Source: JAFGOM01 sp964428385
GTDB taxonomy: Archaea; Halobacteriota; Methanomicrobia; Methanomicrobiales; Methanospirillaceae
DNA: 53,574 nt
NCBI GenBank assembly: GCA_964428385.1
Contig: CAYRYR010000007.1
Span: 1-53,574, forward strand
Direction: 5' to 3'
Made by a program: the position numbers and the translations under genes
Part shown: in pieces, positions 8,835-18,151 of the stretch
Position numbering within the stretch: position 1 is the first letter of the stretch
Layout of the letters: every line of letters starts with the position of its first letter
The notes under the pieces: generated by a model
Database searches by the model: none
What the model was told of the DNA's origin: nothing
Seen by the model: the letters and a program-made list of their open reading frames with translations, nothing else

Positions 8835-11800
8835 ATGAAGGTAAACAGCATGCTCAAAAATAGTATAATAATCACAATTATTGTGTTGATGCTGGCGGTA
8901 TCAGCTTCAGCAATACCCCCGCTTCCATCTGAATTTTATGGGAGTGTATTAACTAACGGTGCCCCTGCTCCTGCTGGAACCGTTATTGAAGCAAAGATAT
9001 TCGATGTAATACGGGGAACAGTTGTCACAGATGAAGCAGGAACGTATGGGGGTTCCGATCTTTTTGACCCACGCCTTGTAGTATCAGCAACAGAAGAAGA
9101 TGTGGGAGAAGGAGATCCTTTGATATCCTTTTTTATCAGTGGGATAGAAGCGGATCAGACTGCAACCTTCCATGAGGGAACAACATCAGAGCTGGATCTG
9201 TCGACAGGTGGAACGCCACAGATAGTCGCTGATTTCTCAGCAACACCAACATCAGGACAGGCACCGCTTACCGTGCAGTTTACAGACACATCTANNNNNN
9301 NNNNNNNNNNNNNNNNNNNNNNNNNNNNNNNNNNNNNNNNNNNNNNNNNNNNNNNNNNNNNNNNNNNNNNNNNNNNNNNNNNNNNNNNNNNNNNCCGCAT
9401 CAAGCCAGACCAGCGGAACTGACACTATCGTAAAAGCAGGATACATCACCGTTACCGAAGAATCTGGCATTGTTGCTGACTTTTATGCAACACCAACATC
9501 AGGACAGGCACCGCTTACCGTGCAGTTTACAGACACATCTATAGGAAACCCGACAATGTGGGCGTGGGACTTTGGGGACGGACAGACGGATATGATTGCG
9601 AGTCCGTCACACACCTATACAAGTCCCGGCACATACACGGTTACTCTCACCGCATCAAGCCAGACCAGCGGAACTGACACTATCGTAAAAGCAGGATACA
9701 TCACTGTAACAGGCGGGTCCGGACCAGTAGCATCTTTTACTGCTGAACCAACCGGGGGAAAAAGTCCATTAACCGTTTCATTCACCGACCTCTCTACCGG
9801 ATATCCAACCAGCTGGGAGTGGGACTTTGGGGATGAGACTGGTTCATTTGAACAGAATCCGATTCATATTTATGAGATTGCAAATCTCTATACAGTCACT
9901 TTGACTGTTACAAATAACGAAGGATCTGATACACTGGTATGGGAAGATTATATCTCGGTAAGCGGAGATGTTCCACCACCTGCCGCCGTCTTTATGGCAG
10001 AACCCCGCAGCGGTGAGGCTCCCCTTACCGTGCAGTTCACAGATATGTCTCCAGGAACACCACGCTGGTGGATATGGAAATTTGGAGATGGAGCCACTTC
10101 AACTGAAACAGATCCAATTCATACCTATACAGAGGCAGGATCCTATGGAGTATACTTAAAGGTTGGAAATAGCGGGGGTGCTGACAGTACCCTCATACCT
10201 GATTTCATTACGGTTACAGGAACCGGAGGGATTGTTGCTGACTTCTCGGCTACACCTACCTATGGACAGAAACCACTTACCGTGCAGTTTACTGATACAT
10301 CTACCGGAAACCCAACAATGTGGGCATGGGACTTTGGAGACGGACAGACGGATATGGTGGCAAACCCATCACACACATACACAGATGCAGGAATTTACAC
10401 CGTATCATTAACCGCTTCAAGCCAGATTACAGGAACTGACACCATCGTTAAAGCGGGTTATATTACCGTTACTGAAGAATCAGGGATTGTCGCTGACTTT
10501 TCGGCTACACCTACCTACGGACAGAAACCACTTACCGTGCAGTTTACTGACCTCTCAACAGGAAGCCCGACGATGTGGGCATGGGACTTTGGAGACGGAC
10601 AGACGGATATGGTGGCAAACCCATCACACACATACACAGATGCAGGAATTTACACCGTATCATTAACCGCTTCAAGCCAGATTACAGGAACTGACACCAT
10701 CGTTAAAGCGGGTTATATTACCGTTACTGAAGAATCAGGGATTGTCGCTGACTTTTCGGCTACACCTACCTACGGACAGAAACCACTTACCGTGCAGTTT
10801 ACTGACCTCTCAACAGGAAGCCCGACGATGTGGGCATGGGACTTTGGAGACGGACAGACGGATATGGTTGCTGACCCATCACACACATACACAGATGCAG
10901 GGATCTACACCGTATCATTAACCGCTTCAAGCCAGATTACAGGAACTGACACCATCATTAAGGCGGGTTATATTACCGTTACTGAAGAATCAGGGATTGT
11001 CGCTGACTTCTCGGCTACACCTACCTATGGACAGAAACCACTTACCGTGCAGTTTACTGATACATCTACAGGAAACCCCACAATGTGGGCATGGGACTTT
11101 GGGGACGGACAAACATCAATGGTGGCAAACCCATCACACACATATACAGATGCAGGAATCTATACGGTAACTCTCACTGCATCAAGCCAGATATCTGGAA
11201 CTGATACCATCACAAAGGATGGGTATATCACCGTTACCGAACAGGGAGGCATTGTTGCCGACTTTTCCGGCACTCCCACATCAGGACCTGCACCACTTGC
11301 GGTCCAGTTCTCTGACCAGTCAACAGGAAACCCGACAATGTGGGCATGGAACTTTGGAGACGGACAAACATCAATGGTGGCAAACCCATCACATACCTAC
11401 GCAGATGAAGGAATCTACACCGTATCACTTACCGCATCAAGCCAGATAACGGGGACTGACACTATTGCAAAGGCCGGATATATTACCGTGACAAAACCAG
11501 GGTCTGAAGGTACAATTTCAGTTGCATCCACTCCATCCGGGGCAGATGTGTATATTGATGATATCTATATCGGGACTTCTCCACTCACAAAAACCGGACT
11601 GACCTATGGTGAACACCGGGTTCGCCTCGAACTTTCCGGGTACAAACCCTGGGAAAAGACCGTATTTCCACTACCAGGAAAACCAGTGGAAATAAATGCA
11701 ACGTTAGAACCATCAGGCCATGAGACAGGATCAATTAATCTCCAGTTGGCACCGCAATGGTCAACGGTCTATCTCAACGGCGTAGATCAGGGTCAGACAA

Positions 11801-12390
11801 AACTGTCAATTCCATTTATTATGAGTAACCTTGAAGAAGGAACATATGACCTCAAGATTACACGCCCAGGATTTGAGGACTACCAGAACCGGATCCCGGT
11901 ATATGCCGGACAGACAACAAAAATTTATGCCAGAATGACGATGAAACCTGGTTCTGAACCGGGTATTATGATTGACTCTATCCCCCGTGGGGCATCCGTT
12001 ATGGTCGACGGATCCACACAGGGCACAACACCACTGGTAGTATCAGGAGTCGGTGCAGGAGAGCACAATGTTGAAGTCAGAATGGACGGATATTTCAACT
12101 GGCAACAGACAATTCATGTTATCAGTGAGAAAACAAGTTATGTCACCGCAGTCCTGTACCCTGAATTCTGGGCTCCTACAGCCGGTTACATGATGGTAAC
12201 ATCTCTACCTGAGACTGCTTCTATCTATGTTGACGGAACACTTATGGGACAGACGCCAATAACGCTCTCTGCGGTGGCACCTGGCGATCATATCGTCAAA
12301 CTTGAGATGGACAATTTCCAATCCTGGGAACAGTCTGTCACCGTCAGGGAAGGAAAGACAAGTTACGTTATCGCCCGGATGATACAGTAA
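8835..12390 (+). CDS. Secreted PKD-repeat / PEGA-domain surface protein, interrupted by assembly gap
   Basis: This large exported protein probably belongs to the cell surface or sheath. A signal peptide covers roughly residues 1-27 (LMLAVSASA). Next comes a beta-sandwich-like N-terminal domain, then at least nine PKD domains, most with the WDFGDG core. The last five PKD units recur at exact 255-bp spacing from 10231. The C-terminus has four PEGA-type domains (SGADVYIDD, STVYLNGVD, RGASVMVDG, ETASIYVDG). Frame appears broken at 9295-9394 only because 100 Ns are a placeholder; homologous units predict 108 missing bases, or 108 plus whole repeats. PKD and PEGA repeats usually serve adhesion or wall-building roles. 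Confidence 0.85.
9295..9394. other. Assembly gap of 100 N inside the PKD repeats
   Basis: This is a run of exactly 100 N. The flanks match the PKD unit starting at 9469, in which the equivalent interval (9542-9649) is 108 bp. A gap of 108 bp, or 108 plus multiples of 255, would restore the reading frame. Collapse of near-identical repeats is the likely cause. Confidence 0.95.
10231..11505 (+). repeat. Tandem 255-bp PKD-coding repeats
   Basis: Five consecutive units start at 10231, 10486, 10741, 10996 and 11251. Units two and three differ at only about seven positions by eye, and the 3' half of unit one is identical to unit two. This points to very recent amplification or gene conversion. Outer units at 9469, 9721 and about 9970 are more diverged. 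Confidence 0.9.
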
Positions 12391-12404
12391 TCATCCTATA
12401 ACTC

Positions 12405-12430
12405 TATTTTTTGTCTTGTTTTTCCTGAAA
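12405..12430 (+). terminator. T-rich terminator after the PKD gene
   Basis: Two T runs (TATTTTTTGTC and TTGTTTTTCC) follow the stop codon and precede the convergent end of the ABC ATPase gene at 12445. T tracts without a strong hairpin are the usual archaeal terminator. The call rests on composition and position only. Confidence 0.4.
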
Positions 12431-12444
12431 ATAAGGAATTGTCA

Positions 12445-13494
12445 TTAACTAAAAAGATGCACTGAAGATGCCTTACACAACAGATACAATTCTTCTCCAC
12501 GGGAAATGTCCATTTCCTGCCATCCTTGTCTGGTCAGAACGACCCTAAAGTGTATCCCGGTATCAATAAAGACTGTCACAAGAGTACCATTGTCGATAAC
12601 ATCAGTGACAATCCCAGAAAAGATATTGCGTGCACTTGTCTGAACAGGATTTTTAGATATGATAATATCTTCAGGCCTGATGGAGACATAGACCTCTTGT
12701 GAGGAAGCACATGAAGAAGAGACAATGATCTCACCACCAACATCAATCTCAGTCATATCACCGTTAATCTTGCAGGTTCCTTTAAACAGGTTTTCACCTC
12801 CCACAAATTGAGCGACAAATTCACAGTTAGGTCTGCGTAAAATAGCATCCGGAATTCCATACTGCACTATCTTTCCGTTGTTCATAACTGCAACTTTGTC
12901 AGCAAGTGAGAATACTTCCTGAAAATTATGGGTAATATGAATGATTGTCGTTTGAAATAAGGTATGAAGCCGCTTTAACTCCCCACGCATCATCTCACGG
13001 GTCTGACCGTCCAGAGCACTAAGGGGTTCATCAAGTAAGAGAACCTCAGGATTCAACACAATTGCACGTGATAGTGCAGCCCTCTGTTTTTCTCCGCCGC
13101 TCAGAGTATCAGGGTACCGGTGTAGAAGATGCGTAATACCAACGATATCCACAATTTCTCGCACTCGTCTTTTTTTCTCTTCAGCATTTACACGATGAAC
13201 CTTTAGTCCAAACCCGACATTCTCCTCAACAGTGAGATGAGGGAAGAGCATGTAATCCTGATAAACCATACAGATGTTACGGTCTTTCGGCTCTCGATAC
13301 GTAATATCTTCACCATTCAAACGGATTCTTCCATGATCAGGAGGATACACACCGGCGACGGTCTCCAGAAGAATCGTTTTTCCAGCTCCTGTTGGGCCGA
13401 TTATGACAAGATAGTCCCCTTTTTCCACCTGAAGTGATACAGCATCAAGTAAAAACTCACCCATGTCTTTAGAAATGTCAATTATCTCAAGCAT
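12445..13494 (-). CDS. Molybdate/tungstate-type ABC transporter, ATP-binding subunit
   Basis: This is the ATPase that powers oxyanion uptake through the adjacent permease. Walker A is GPTGAGKT, the signature is LSGGEKQR, Walker B is VLLLDEPLSALD, and the H-loop lies in HITHN. After about residue 240 there is a TOBE/MOP-like C-terminal domain (VYVSIRPEDIIIS), typical of ModC, WtpC and related proteins. The start is 11 bp after the permease stop, so they share a transcript. Specificity among molybdate, tungstate and sulfate cannot be fixed here. The neighbouring binding protein and fdhD favour Mo or W. Confidence 0.85.
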   Translation of the reverse strand: MLEIIDISKDMGEFLLDAVSLQVEKGDYLVIIGPTGAGKTILLETVAGVYPPDHGRIRLNGEDITYREPKDRNICMVYQDYMLFPHLTVEENVGFGLKVHRVNAEEKKRRVREIVDIVGITHLLHRYPDTLSGGEKQRAALSRAIVLNPEVLLLDEPLSALDGQTREMMRGELKRLHTLFQTTIIHITHNFQEVFSLADKVAVMNNGKIVQYGIPDAILRRPNCEFVAQFVGGENLFKGTCKINGDMTEIDVGGEIIVSSSCASSQEVYVSIRPEDIIISKNPVQTSARNIFSGIVTDVIDNGTLVTVFIDTGIHFRVVLTRQGWQEMDISRGEELYLLCKASSVHLFS

Positions 13495-13505
13495 TATATC
13501 ACCTC

Positions 13506-14300
13506 CTACAGACGAGCAGACCCACCATACCGCTCAAAGATATACAGCGAAACCGCAGATATCACAATGAGGATGGTAGCCGCAGACATTGCATAATTGA
13601 GTTTTCCACAGGACATATTCAGAAAAAGAGAAATTGGAAGAGTCTCGGTCACCATTCGTGTCGCTCCTGCTATCATAAGAGCTGCACCAAATTCTCCAAT
13701 TCCTTTAGCCCATGTTATGACAGAACCTGCAAGTAACCCATTTGATGCCATTGGAAGCGTCACCAGCCATATAGCACGAATATTCGAACATCCCAGTGTT
13801 TTTGCTACATATTCATACCGTGGACTGATACTCTCAAAAGTCGATCGCATTATCCGTAACATAAAGGGAAGATTTACAAAATACTGTGCTACAACAATTC
13901 CGAGCGGGGTGAAAACGAAAACAAGTCCAATTTCTGCTAGGGCCCTTCCTAGAGGAGTAGTGCCAAAAAAGAGCAATAATCCAACACCTGCCACAAGCGG
14001 AGGCAGAGCAAGTGGCATATCTAGAATCATTTTAAGCGTTATCTTCCCAAAAAAATCATATCTTGCAAGGGCATATGCCGCTGGTACCGCTGTCAGAATA
14101 CAGAGCAGAGTTGATAAAAGAGATGTAATAAGGCTCAGATATATTGCAAACTGTATCTCATGAGTCATTATCGAGTCAATGATCGCATCAGGAGATGGTT
14201 TTGTTACAACCAGTAGTAGCAGTGAGATAATAAATGCACCAATTACGACGCAGAATGTTATTGTTATCAGACGTATCCAGTTTGGAGCCGGTTTGTCCAT
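13506..14300 (-). CDS. Molybdate/tungstate-type ABC transporter, permease subunit
   Basis: This inner-membrane permease has about five or six hydrophobic helices. The EAA loop appears as VAKTLGCSNIRAIWLVTLP, the contact point with the ATPase. Length (264 residues) and sequence (ADIGLVF-type and DMPLALPPLVAGVGL segments) match the CysT/WtpB/ModB family. It sits between the binding-protein gene upstream and the ATPase downstream. A predicted terminator separates it from the binding protein, so it may have its own promoter in 14301-14460 or receive read-through. Confidence 0.85.
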   Translation of the reverse strand: MDKPAPNWIRLITITFCVVIGAFIISLLLLVVTKPSPDAIIDSIMTHEIQFAIYLSLITSLLSTLLCILTAVPAAYALARYDFFGKITLKMILDMPLALPPLVAGVGLLLFFGTTPLGRALAEIGLVFVFTPLGIVVAQYFVNLPFMLRIMRSTFESISPRYEYVAKTLGCSNIRAIWLVTLPMASNGLLAGSVITWAKGIGEFGAALMIAGATRMVTETLPISLFLNMSCGKLNYAMSAATILIVISAVSLYIFERYGGSARL

Positions 14301-14460
14301 CTATTTATACTCCATTTTTTACAGAAAAATTACACAATTTCATGTACTTATGTAAGCACGTGCCATTTTTTGTAGTATGTATCGTGTCCAATACTGCCTA
14401 TTGACACCAGTTTGTAACCGGCAGAAATACAATAAGTACCCGGATTACAAATTCCAACCA

Positions 14461-14492
14461 AAAAAAGAGAGAATCAAGGTTATCCCCTTGAT
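14461..14492 (-). terminator. Hairpin-T-run terminator between binding protein and permease genes
   Basis: On the minus strand, just after the binding-protein stop codon, a 7-bp stem ATCAAGG / CCTTGAT with a 6-base loop is followed by TCTCTCTTTTTT. It would reduce read-through into the permease gene and allow an excess of binding protein, a common stoichiometry in ABC systems. Confidence 0.6.
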
Positions 14493-14493
14493 T

Positions 14494-15294
14494 TCATTCA
14501 TATTTTGGATCTGGATAGATTGTAAATCCGTGTTTTGCAAAAACTGATTTACCTTCATCTGAAGCAACAAAGGAAATAAATTTCTCTGCATCTTCAGGAC
14601 GTTCAGAGAATGTCAGAGTTCCGATAGGAACCACCATAATTCCTTTCTTGTTTTGATCTTTTGCAATGCTGACGATATCCATCGATTCAGGGTTATACAA
14701 ATCCTCCCAGATGAGAGTCGCATCAGCCTGATTCATTGAGATATATACAAGAAGTTCATTTACCGTTCCAGAATATGCAATAACATTCTCTGAAACAGCG
14801 TCCCATAACTTATTGTCTTCCAGCACTTTCTTTGAACTTTTTCCAATAGCAGGCCCCTCTGGATCTCCTAAAACAACCTTTACACCTTCTTTTGCAAGGT
14901 CATTGATGGTCTGAATTCCGGCCGGATTCCCTTTTGGAACCGCAATGGCCATTACATGATACACGAGATCTTCGGTTTTATCAACATAGCCCTTTTCCAT
15001 TGCGGTCTCAATATAGGAGAGAGCTCCGGGCATGTATGCATCACCGTTCTGATACAGTTCAATCTGGCTTAAAAGTTGTGCTGAACCACCATAGGTATAT
15101 CTGACAGGTATACCTTCCTTATCCTCAAAAATCTGTGCAATCTCATCCATGGGTTCACGCATTCCTGCACCACAGTATACCAAAAGTCCTTCACTGGCAA
15201 TCGGTTCTTCTGTCTGCTGACTAGTGCATCCGATAAATAAACAACTACACGTGAGTATGAATATCAGAATTGCAATTCCACAGTACCGTTTCAT
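14494..15294 (-). CDS. Molybdate/tungstate-type ABC transporter, substrate-binding lipoprotein
   Basis: This extracellular binding protein captures the oxyanion for the downstream permease and ATPase. The chosen start (MKRYCGIAIL) gives a signal peptide ending in a lipobox-like FIGC, so the protein is probably lipid-anchored; an ATG 21 bp upstream at 15315 is also possible. LLVYCGAGMREPMDEIA, YGGSAQLLSQI and GDPEGPAIGKSS are characteristic of ModA-like proteins. At about 266 residues it is nearer to ModA than to the longer WtpA. The permease and ATPase genes follow on the same strand. Confidence 0.83.
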   Translation of the reverse strand: MKRYCGIAILIFILTCSCLFIGCTSQQTEEPIASEGLLVYCGAGMREPMDEIAQIFEDKEGIPVRYTYGGSAQLLSQIELYQNGDAYMPGALSYIETAMEKGYVDKTEDLVYHVMAIAVPKGNPAGIQTINDLAKEGVKVVLGDPEGPAIGKSSKKVLEDNKLWDAVSENVIAYSGTVNELLVYISMNQADATLIWEDLYNPESMDIVSIAKDQNKKGIMVVPIGTLTFSERPEDAEKFISFVASDEGKSVFAKHGFTIYPDPKYE

Positions 15295-15315
15295 ATTAAT
15301 TGTTTGGAATGACAT

Positions 15316-15748
15316 TATTAAAAATTACCGATATTGAATTGTATTATCACCCAAATTAACATATATTGGTTATCTTATCAGATTGGAATAGAGTAAACTT
15401 TCTAAAAAGTTAATTGCCCATGCCATCAGATTTTACATGTTTATGGACATCGGTAACCTGGGTGGTTTACCAGACATTCTGACGTGTAGAATGTAAGCCT
15501 CTTAGCCCCTTCTCATAAAAACCCTGATAATAATGGGTCTAAAATCATTACGAGAGAAGCAATGATTTATTCGAGATCAAAATTATATCTCAGTAATCAT
15601 ACCCGGGATATCACGGAAAATAACGAATCTCACCTTGTCATACAGATCTTATGCAGCTCCCGTTATAACTTCCGGATACTAAATCAGGATACGCGTTCGT
15701 ATCAATCCTTCCATACGATACAAAAGACGGACAGAAATCCTAATTATA
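15316..15748. other. Intergenic region with a fragment of the interspersed element
   Basis: This region lies between the binding-protein start (minus) and the end of the moeB/thiF-like gene (minus), so it should contain the transporter promoter. At 15391-15424 a sequence resembling the 3' half of the repeat is present (GAGTAAACTTTCTAAAAAGTT). A 79-codon frame at 15562-15801 has no recognisable features and overlaps a real gene's end, so it is not called. Confidence 0.4.
15385..15424 (+). repeat. Interspersed element, degenerate 3' fragment
   Basis: GTAAACTTTCTAAAAAGTT followed by TTGCCCAT matches the palindromic 3' hairpin of copies A and C (GTAAACTTTCTAGAAAGTTT then GCCATT). The 5' half with TAGTGC/GCACTA is absent, although a TTGGAATA lies just before it. 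Probably a truncated copy. Confidence 0.45.
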
Positions 15749-16486
15749 TTACCTCTTATCCCTCATTCCTGAACAGTCCACACAACAGGGATTATGAGTA
15801 ACAGGTAACTCAGAAAGTGTGCAGGAGAGCCCATCCCAAAGGATCAACTTGTTTAAAAGGAGATTTCCAGCCCCCAGAAGGTACTTCAGAACTTCATTTG
15901 CCTGGATGACCCCGATAATTCCCGCAGTTACTCCAACCGCAGCAAAGACTTCTTTCGGAGGGGGAATCGGAAACAAGCAACGAAGACATGCGGTTTTTCC
16001 CGGGATTACCGTCACAACCTGTCCCTGGAACCCTGATATTGCTCCATGAAAAAAAGGTACTTGTCTATTGATAGCCTCACGGTTCAGCAGATACCTGGCG
16101 TCATAGTTATCTACGGCATCAATGATTACATCTACTCCGTCAGAGAGAGACATGATACTCTGCTCATTAATCGTCTCAAAACAAGCATCTATCACGACAT
16201 CAGGGTTCAGACTGGCAAGTTTTCGTTGTGCTGAGTCAACTTTTTGTTTCCCGATGTCAGTCTCCCAGTGGAGGATCTGCCGGTTTAAATTTGACTCTTC
16301 AACAGTATCGTTATCAACAATGCGAATGTGACCTACCCCGGCTGCTGCAAGATAGTATGCAACCGGGGATCCAAGACCTCCGGCTCCCGCAATAAGAACT
16401 GATGCGTCCTTTAAGGTTTGCTGTCCTTCTTCTCCGAATAATAGCATCTGCCGCTTGTATCGCTCCAGTTCAGAATCGGTGAGCAT
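15749..16486 (-). CDS. ThiF/MoeB/HesA-family adenylyltransferase
   Basis: E1-like enzymes of this family adenylate the C-terminus of a ubiquitin-like sulfur carrier (MoaD, ThiS or SAMP type) before thiocarboxylate formation. The nucleotide-binding loop is IAGAGGLGSPV near the N-terminus, followed by DNDTVEESNLNRQ. Two zinc-binding pairs (CLRC and CCVDC) sit near the middle and the C-terminus. The ATG at 16486 is chosen because an AGGGGGG Shine-Dalgarno lies just upstream; a GTG at 16507 is the alternative. It follows iscS-iscU by about 60 bp on the same strand, linking a sulfur donor to a carrier-activating enzyme. No sulfur carrier gene is visible here. Confidence 0.87.
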   Translation of the reverse strand: MLTDSELERYKRQMLLFGEEGQQTLKDASVLIAGAGGLGSPVAYYLAAAGVGHIRIVDNDTVEESNLNRQILHWETDIGKQKVDSAQRKLASLNPDVVIDACFETINEQSIMSLSDGVDVIIDAVDNYDARYLLNREAINRQVPFFHGAISGFQGQVVTVIPGKTACLRCLFPIPPPKEVFAAVGVTAGIIGVIQANEVLKYLLGAGNLLLNKLILWDGLSCTLSELPVTHNPCCVDCSGMRDKR

Positions 16487-16548
16487 GCATGATTCCCCCC
16501 TTACCACTGAGTACAGGATATAAATCCCAATTCATCGCTTATCCAGTT

Positions 16549-16965
16549 TCATTCAGGTTCCTCATGGTGCCGGTGAACAGTCTCATGAAATGGATCCCGG
16601 TTATTCTTTTTTAGGTAATCATTGATAGCTTTGTGAATTCCTTCTTCAGCGAGGACAGAACAGTGCACCTTGGCAGGAGGGAGCCCTTCAAGCGCATTCA
16701 CAACCTCCTTATTGCTGATCGCCCATGCCTCTTTGAGGGTCTTTCCCTTCACGAGCTCGGTGGCCATACTACTTGAGGCAATAGCTGCACCGCATCCAAA
16801 CGTCTTGAATTTCACATCTACAATAACATCCTTCTCAATACGCAGAAAAATTTTCATAATATCTCCGCATGCAGGATTTCCAACCTCACCGACTCCATCA
16901 GGAGAATCAATCTCACCAACATTCCTCGGGTTGGTAAAGTAGTCCATTACCTTTTCATTATACAT
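16549..16965 (-). CDS. iscU: Iron-sulfur cluster scaffold, IscU/NifU N-terminal type
   Basis: This scaffold receives sulfur from cysteine desulfurase and builds [2Fe-2S] or [4Fe-4S] clusters. The three conserved cysteines are Cys33 (NPACGD), Cys58 (FGCGAA) and Cys102 (VHCSVLAEE), and the 138-residue length is normal. The C-terminus ends in a histidine-rich tail (HETVHRHHEEPE) that could bind metal. The start overlaps the end of iscS by 8 bp, so the pair is co-translated. Confidence 0.92.
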   Translation of the reverse strand: MYNEKVMDYFTNPRNVGEIDSPDGVGEVGNPACGDIMKIFLRIEKDVIVDVKFKTFGCGAAIASSSMATELVKGKTLKEAWAISNKEVVNALEGLPPAKVHCSVLAEEGIHKAINDYLKKNNRDPFHETVHRHHEEPE

Positions 16966-18151
16966 GATTATTATTCTCCTTAACGGGATAAAGAGGGGAT
17001 ATTGCTCTCAATTTTTTTACAACACGGGTAACAGCCTCAATGGCCGTATCAACATCCTCTTCTGTATTTCCATACCCAAGAGTCAGACGGAGAGATCCAT
17101 GTGCAATCTCATGGGCAAGACCTGTGGCCAGGAGAACATGCGAGGGTTCAAGAGATCCGGAGGTGCAGGCACTGCCTGTCGATGCACATATCTTCTCTCC
17201 ATCCAGGAGAAGGAGTATTGATTCACCTTCAACAAACTCAAAACTGATGTTTACATTTCCAGGTAATCGCATCGTAGGATGTCCGTTTAACCGGGAATAA
17301 GGAACTTCAGAGAGTAATCCCGTAATGAGGCGATCACGAAGTTTCAGGATTTGTTGTGACTCGCTCTCTTTAGACCTGACTGCGATATCCAGTGCTGTTG
17401 CAAGACCCACAATTCCTGCGAGATTTTCCGTCCCAGCCCTGTGCTTTTTTTCCTGTGAGCCACCATGAAGCAGGTTGTCAATCGCTGTCCCTTTGCGTAT
17501 GTAGAGTGCCCCCATTCCTTTAGGCCCATTGAACTTGTGCGCAGAGAGAGAGAGCAGGTCAATGGAATCTTTCTTCACTGATACCGGAATATGCCCGACT
17601 GCCTGTACTGCATCAGTATGAAATGGTATACCATTATCACGGGCGATTAAACCAATCTTTGAGATTGGCTCTATCGTTCCAATCTCATTGTTGGCAGTCA
17701 TGACAGAGATGAGAGTTGTCTTATCGGTAATGGCATTCAAGACGGCTTGTGGATCTACAAGACCGGTGGCATCAACCGGCAGATAGGTAACAGAAAAACC
17801 CTGTTTTTTCAGATACTCAACCGAGTGGAGCACGGCATGATGCTCAATTGCAGAGGTAATGATATGGTTACCTTTCTTTTGGTTCGCAAAAGCAATGCCT
17901 TTCAATGCCCAGTTGTCTGACTCTGTCCCCCCTGACGTAAAATAAATCTCATCAGCTTGTGCACCAAGAGCATGGGCTACCGTTTCACGTGCCGATTCAA
18001 CCACCTTTCTCGATTCACATGCGATTCTGTAGATAGATGAGGGATTTGCAAACTGGTCATGAAGATAGGGGTGCATTGCTTCCACAACCTCATCCCGCAT
18101 TGGTGTGGTGGCAGCATGATCCATATAGATAGGCCGTGTATTAGATGTCAT
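16958..18151 (-). CDS. iscS: Cysteine desulfurase, IscS/NifS type
   Basis: This PLP enzyme converts cysteine to alanine and a protein-bound persulfide that feeds Fe-S assembly, tRNA thiolation and cofactor sulfuration. The PLP lysine is Lys206 (SAHKFNGPKG) and the catalytic cysteine is Cys329 in STGSACTSGS, the long-loop class I arrangement of IscS/NifS. The 397-residue length is typical. It leads the iscS-iscU-moeB/thiF operon. A second, SufS-type desulfurase domain lies 0.5 kb away on the other strand as part of a fusion protein. Confidence 0.94.
   Translation of the reverse strand: MTSNTRPIYMDHAATTPMRDEVVEAMHPYLHDQFANPSSIYRIACESRKVVESARETVAHALGAQADEIYFTSGGTESDNWALKGIAFANQKKGNHIITSAIEHHAVLHSVEYLKKQGFSVTYLPVDATGLVDPQAVLNAITDKTTLISVMTANNEIGTIEPISKIGLIARDNGIPFHTDAVQAVGHIPVSVKKDSIDLLSLSAHKFNGPKGMGALYIRKGTAIDNLLHGGSQEKKHRAGTENLAGIVGLATALDIAVRSKESESQQILKLRDRLITGLLSEVPYSRLNGHPTMRLPGNVNISFEFVEGESILLLLDGEKICASTGSACTSGSLEPSHVLLATGLAHEIAHGSLRLTLGYGNTEEDVDTAIEAVTRVVKKLRAISPLYPVKENNNHV

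Noticed and set aside
9295..9520. Apparent frameshift splitting the PKD protein into two genes.
   Set aside because: The break coincides with a 100-N placeholder. Flanking repeat units are in frame with each other when 108 bases are assumed, so one gene is expected.
10231..11505. Possible CRISPR-like array because of regular repeat spacing.
   Set aside because: The repeats are 255 bp, coding and contiguous without unique spacers; they encode PKD domains.
15562..15801. 79-codon plus-strand frame.
   Set aside because: No motif or ribosome-binding site, and its end runs into the moeB/thiF-like gene on the opposite strand.
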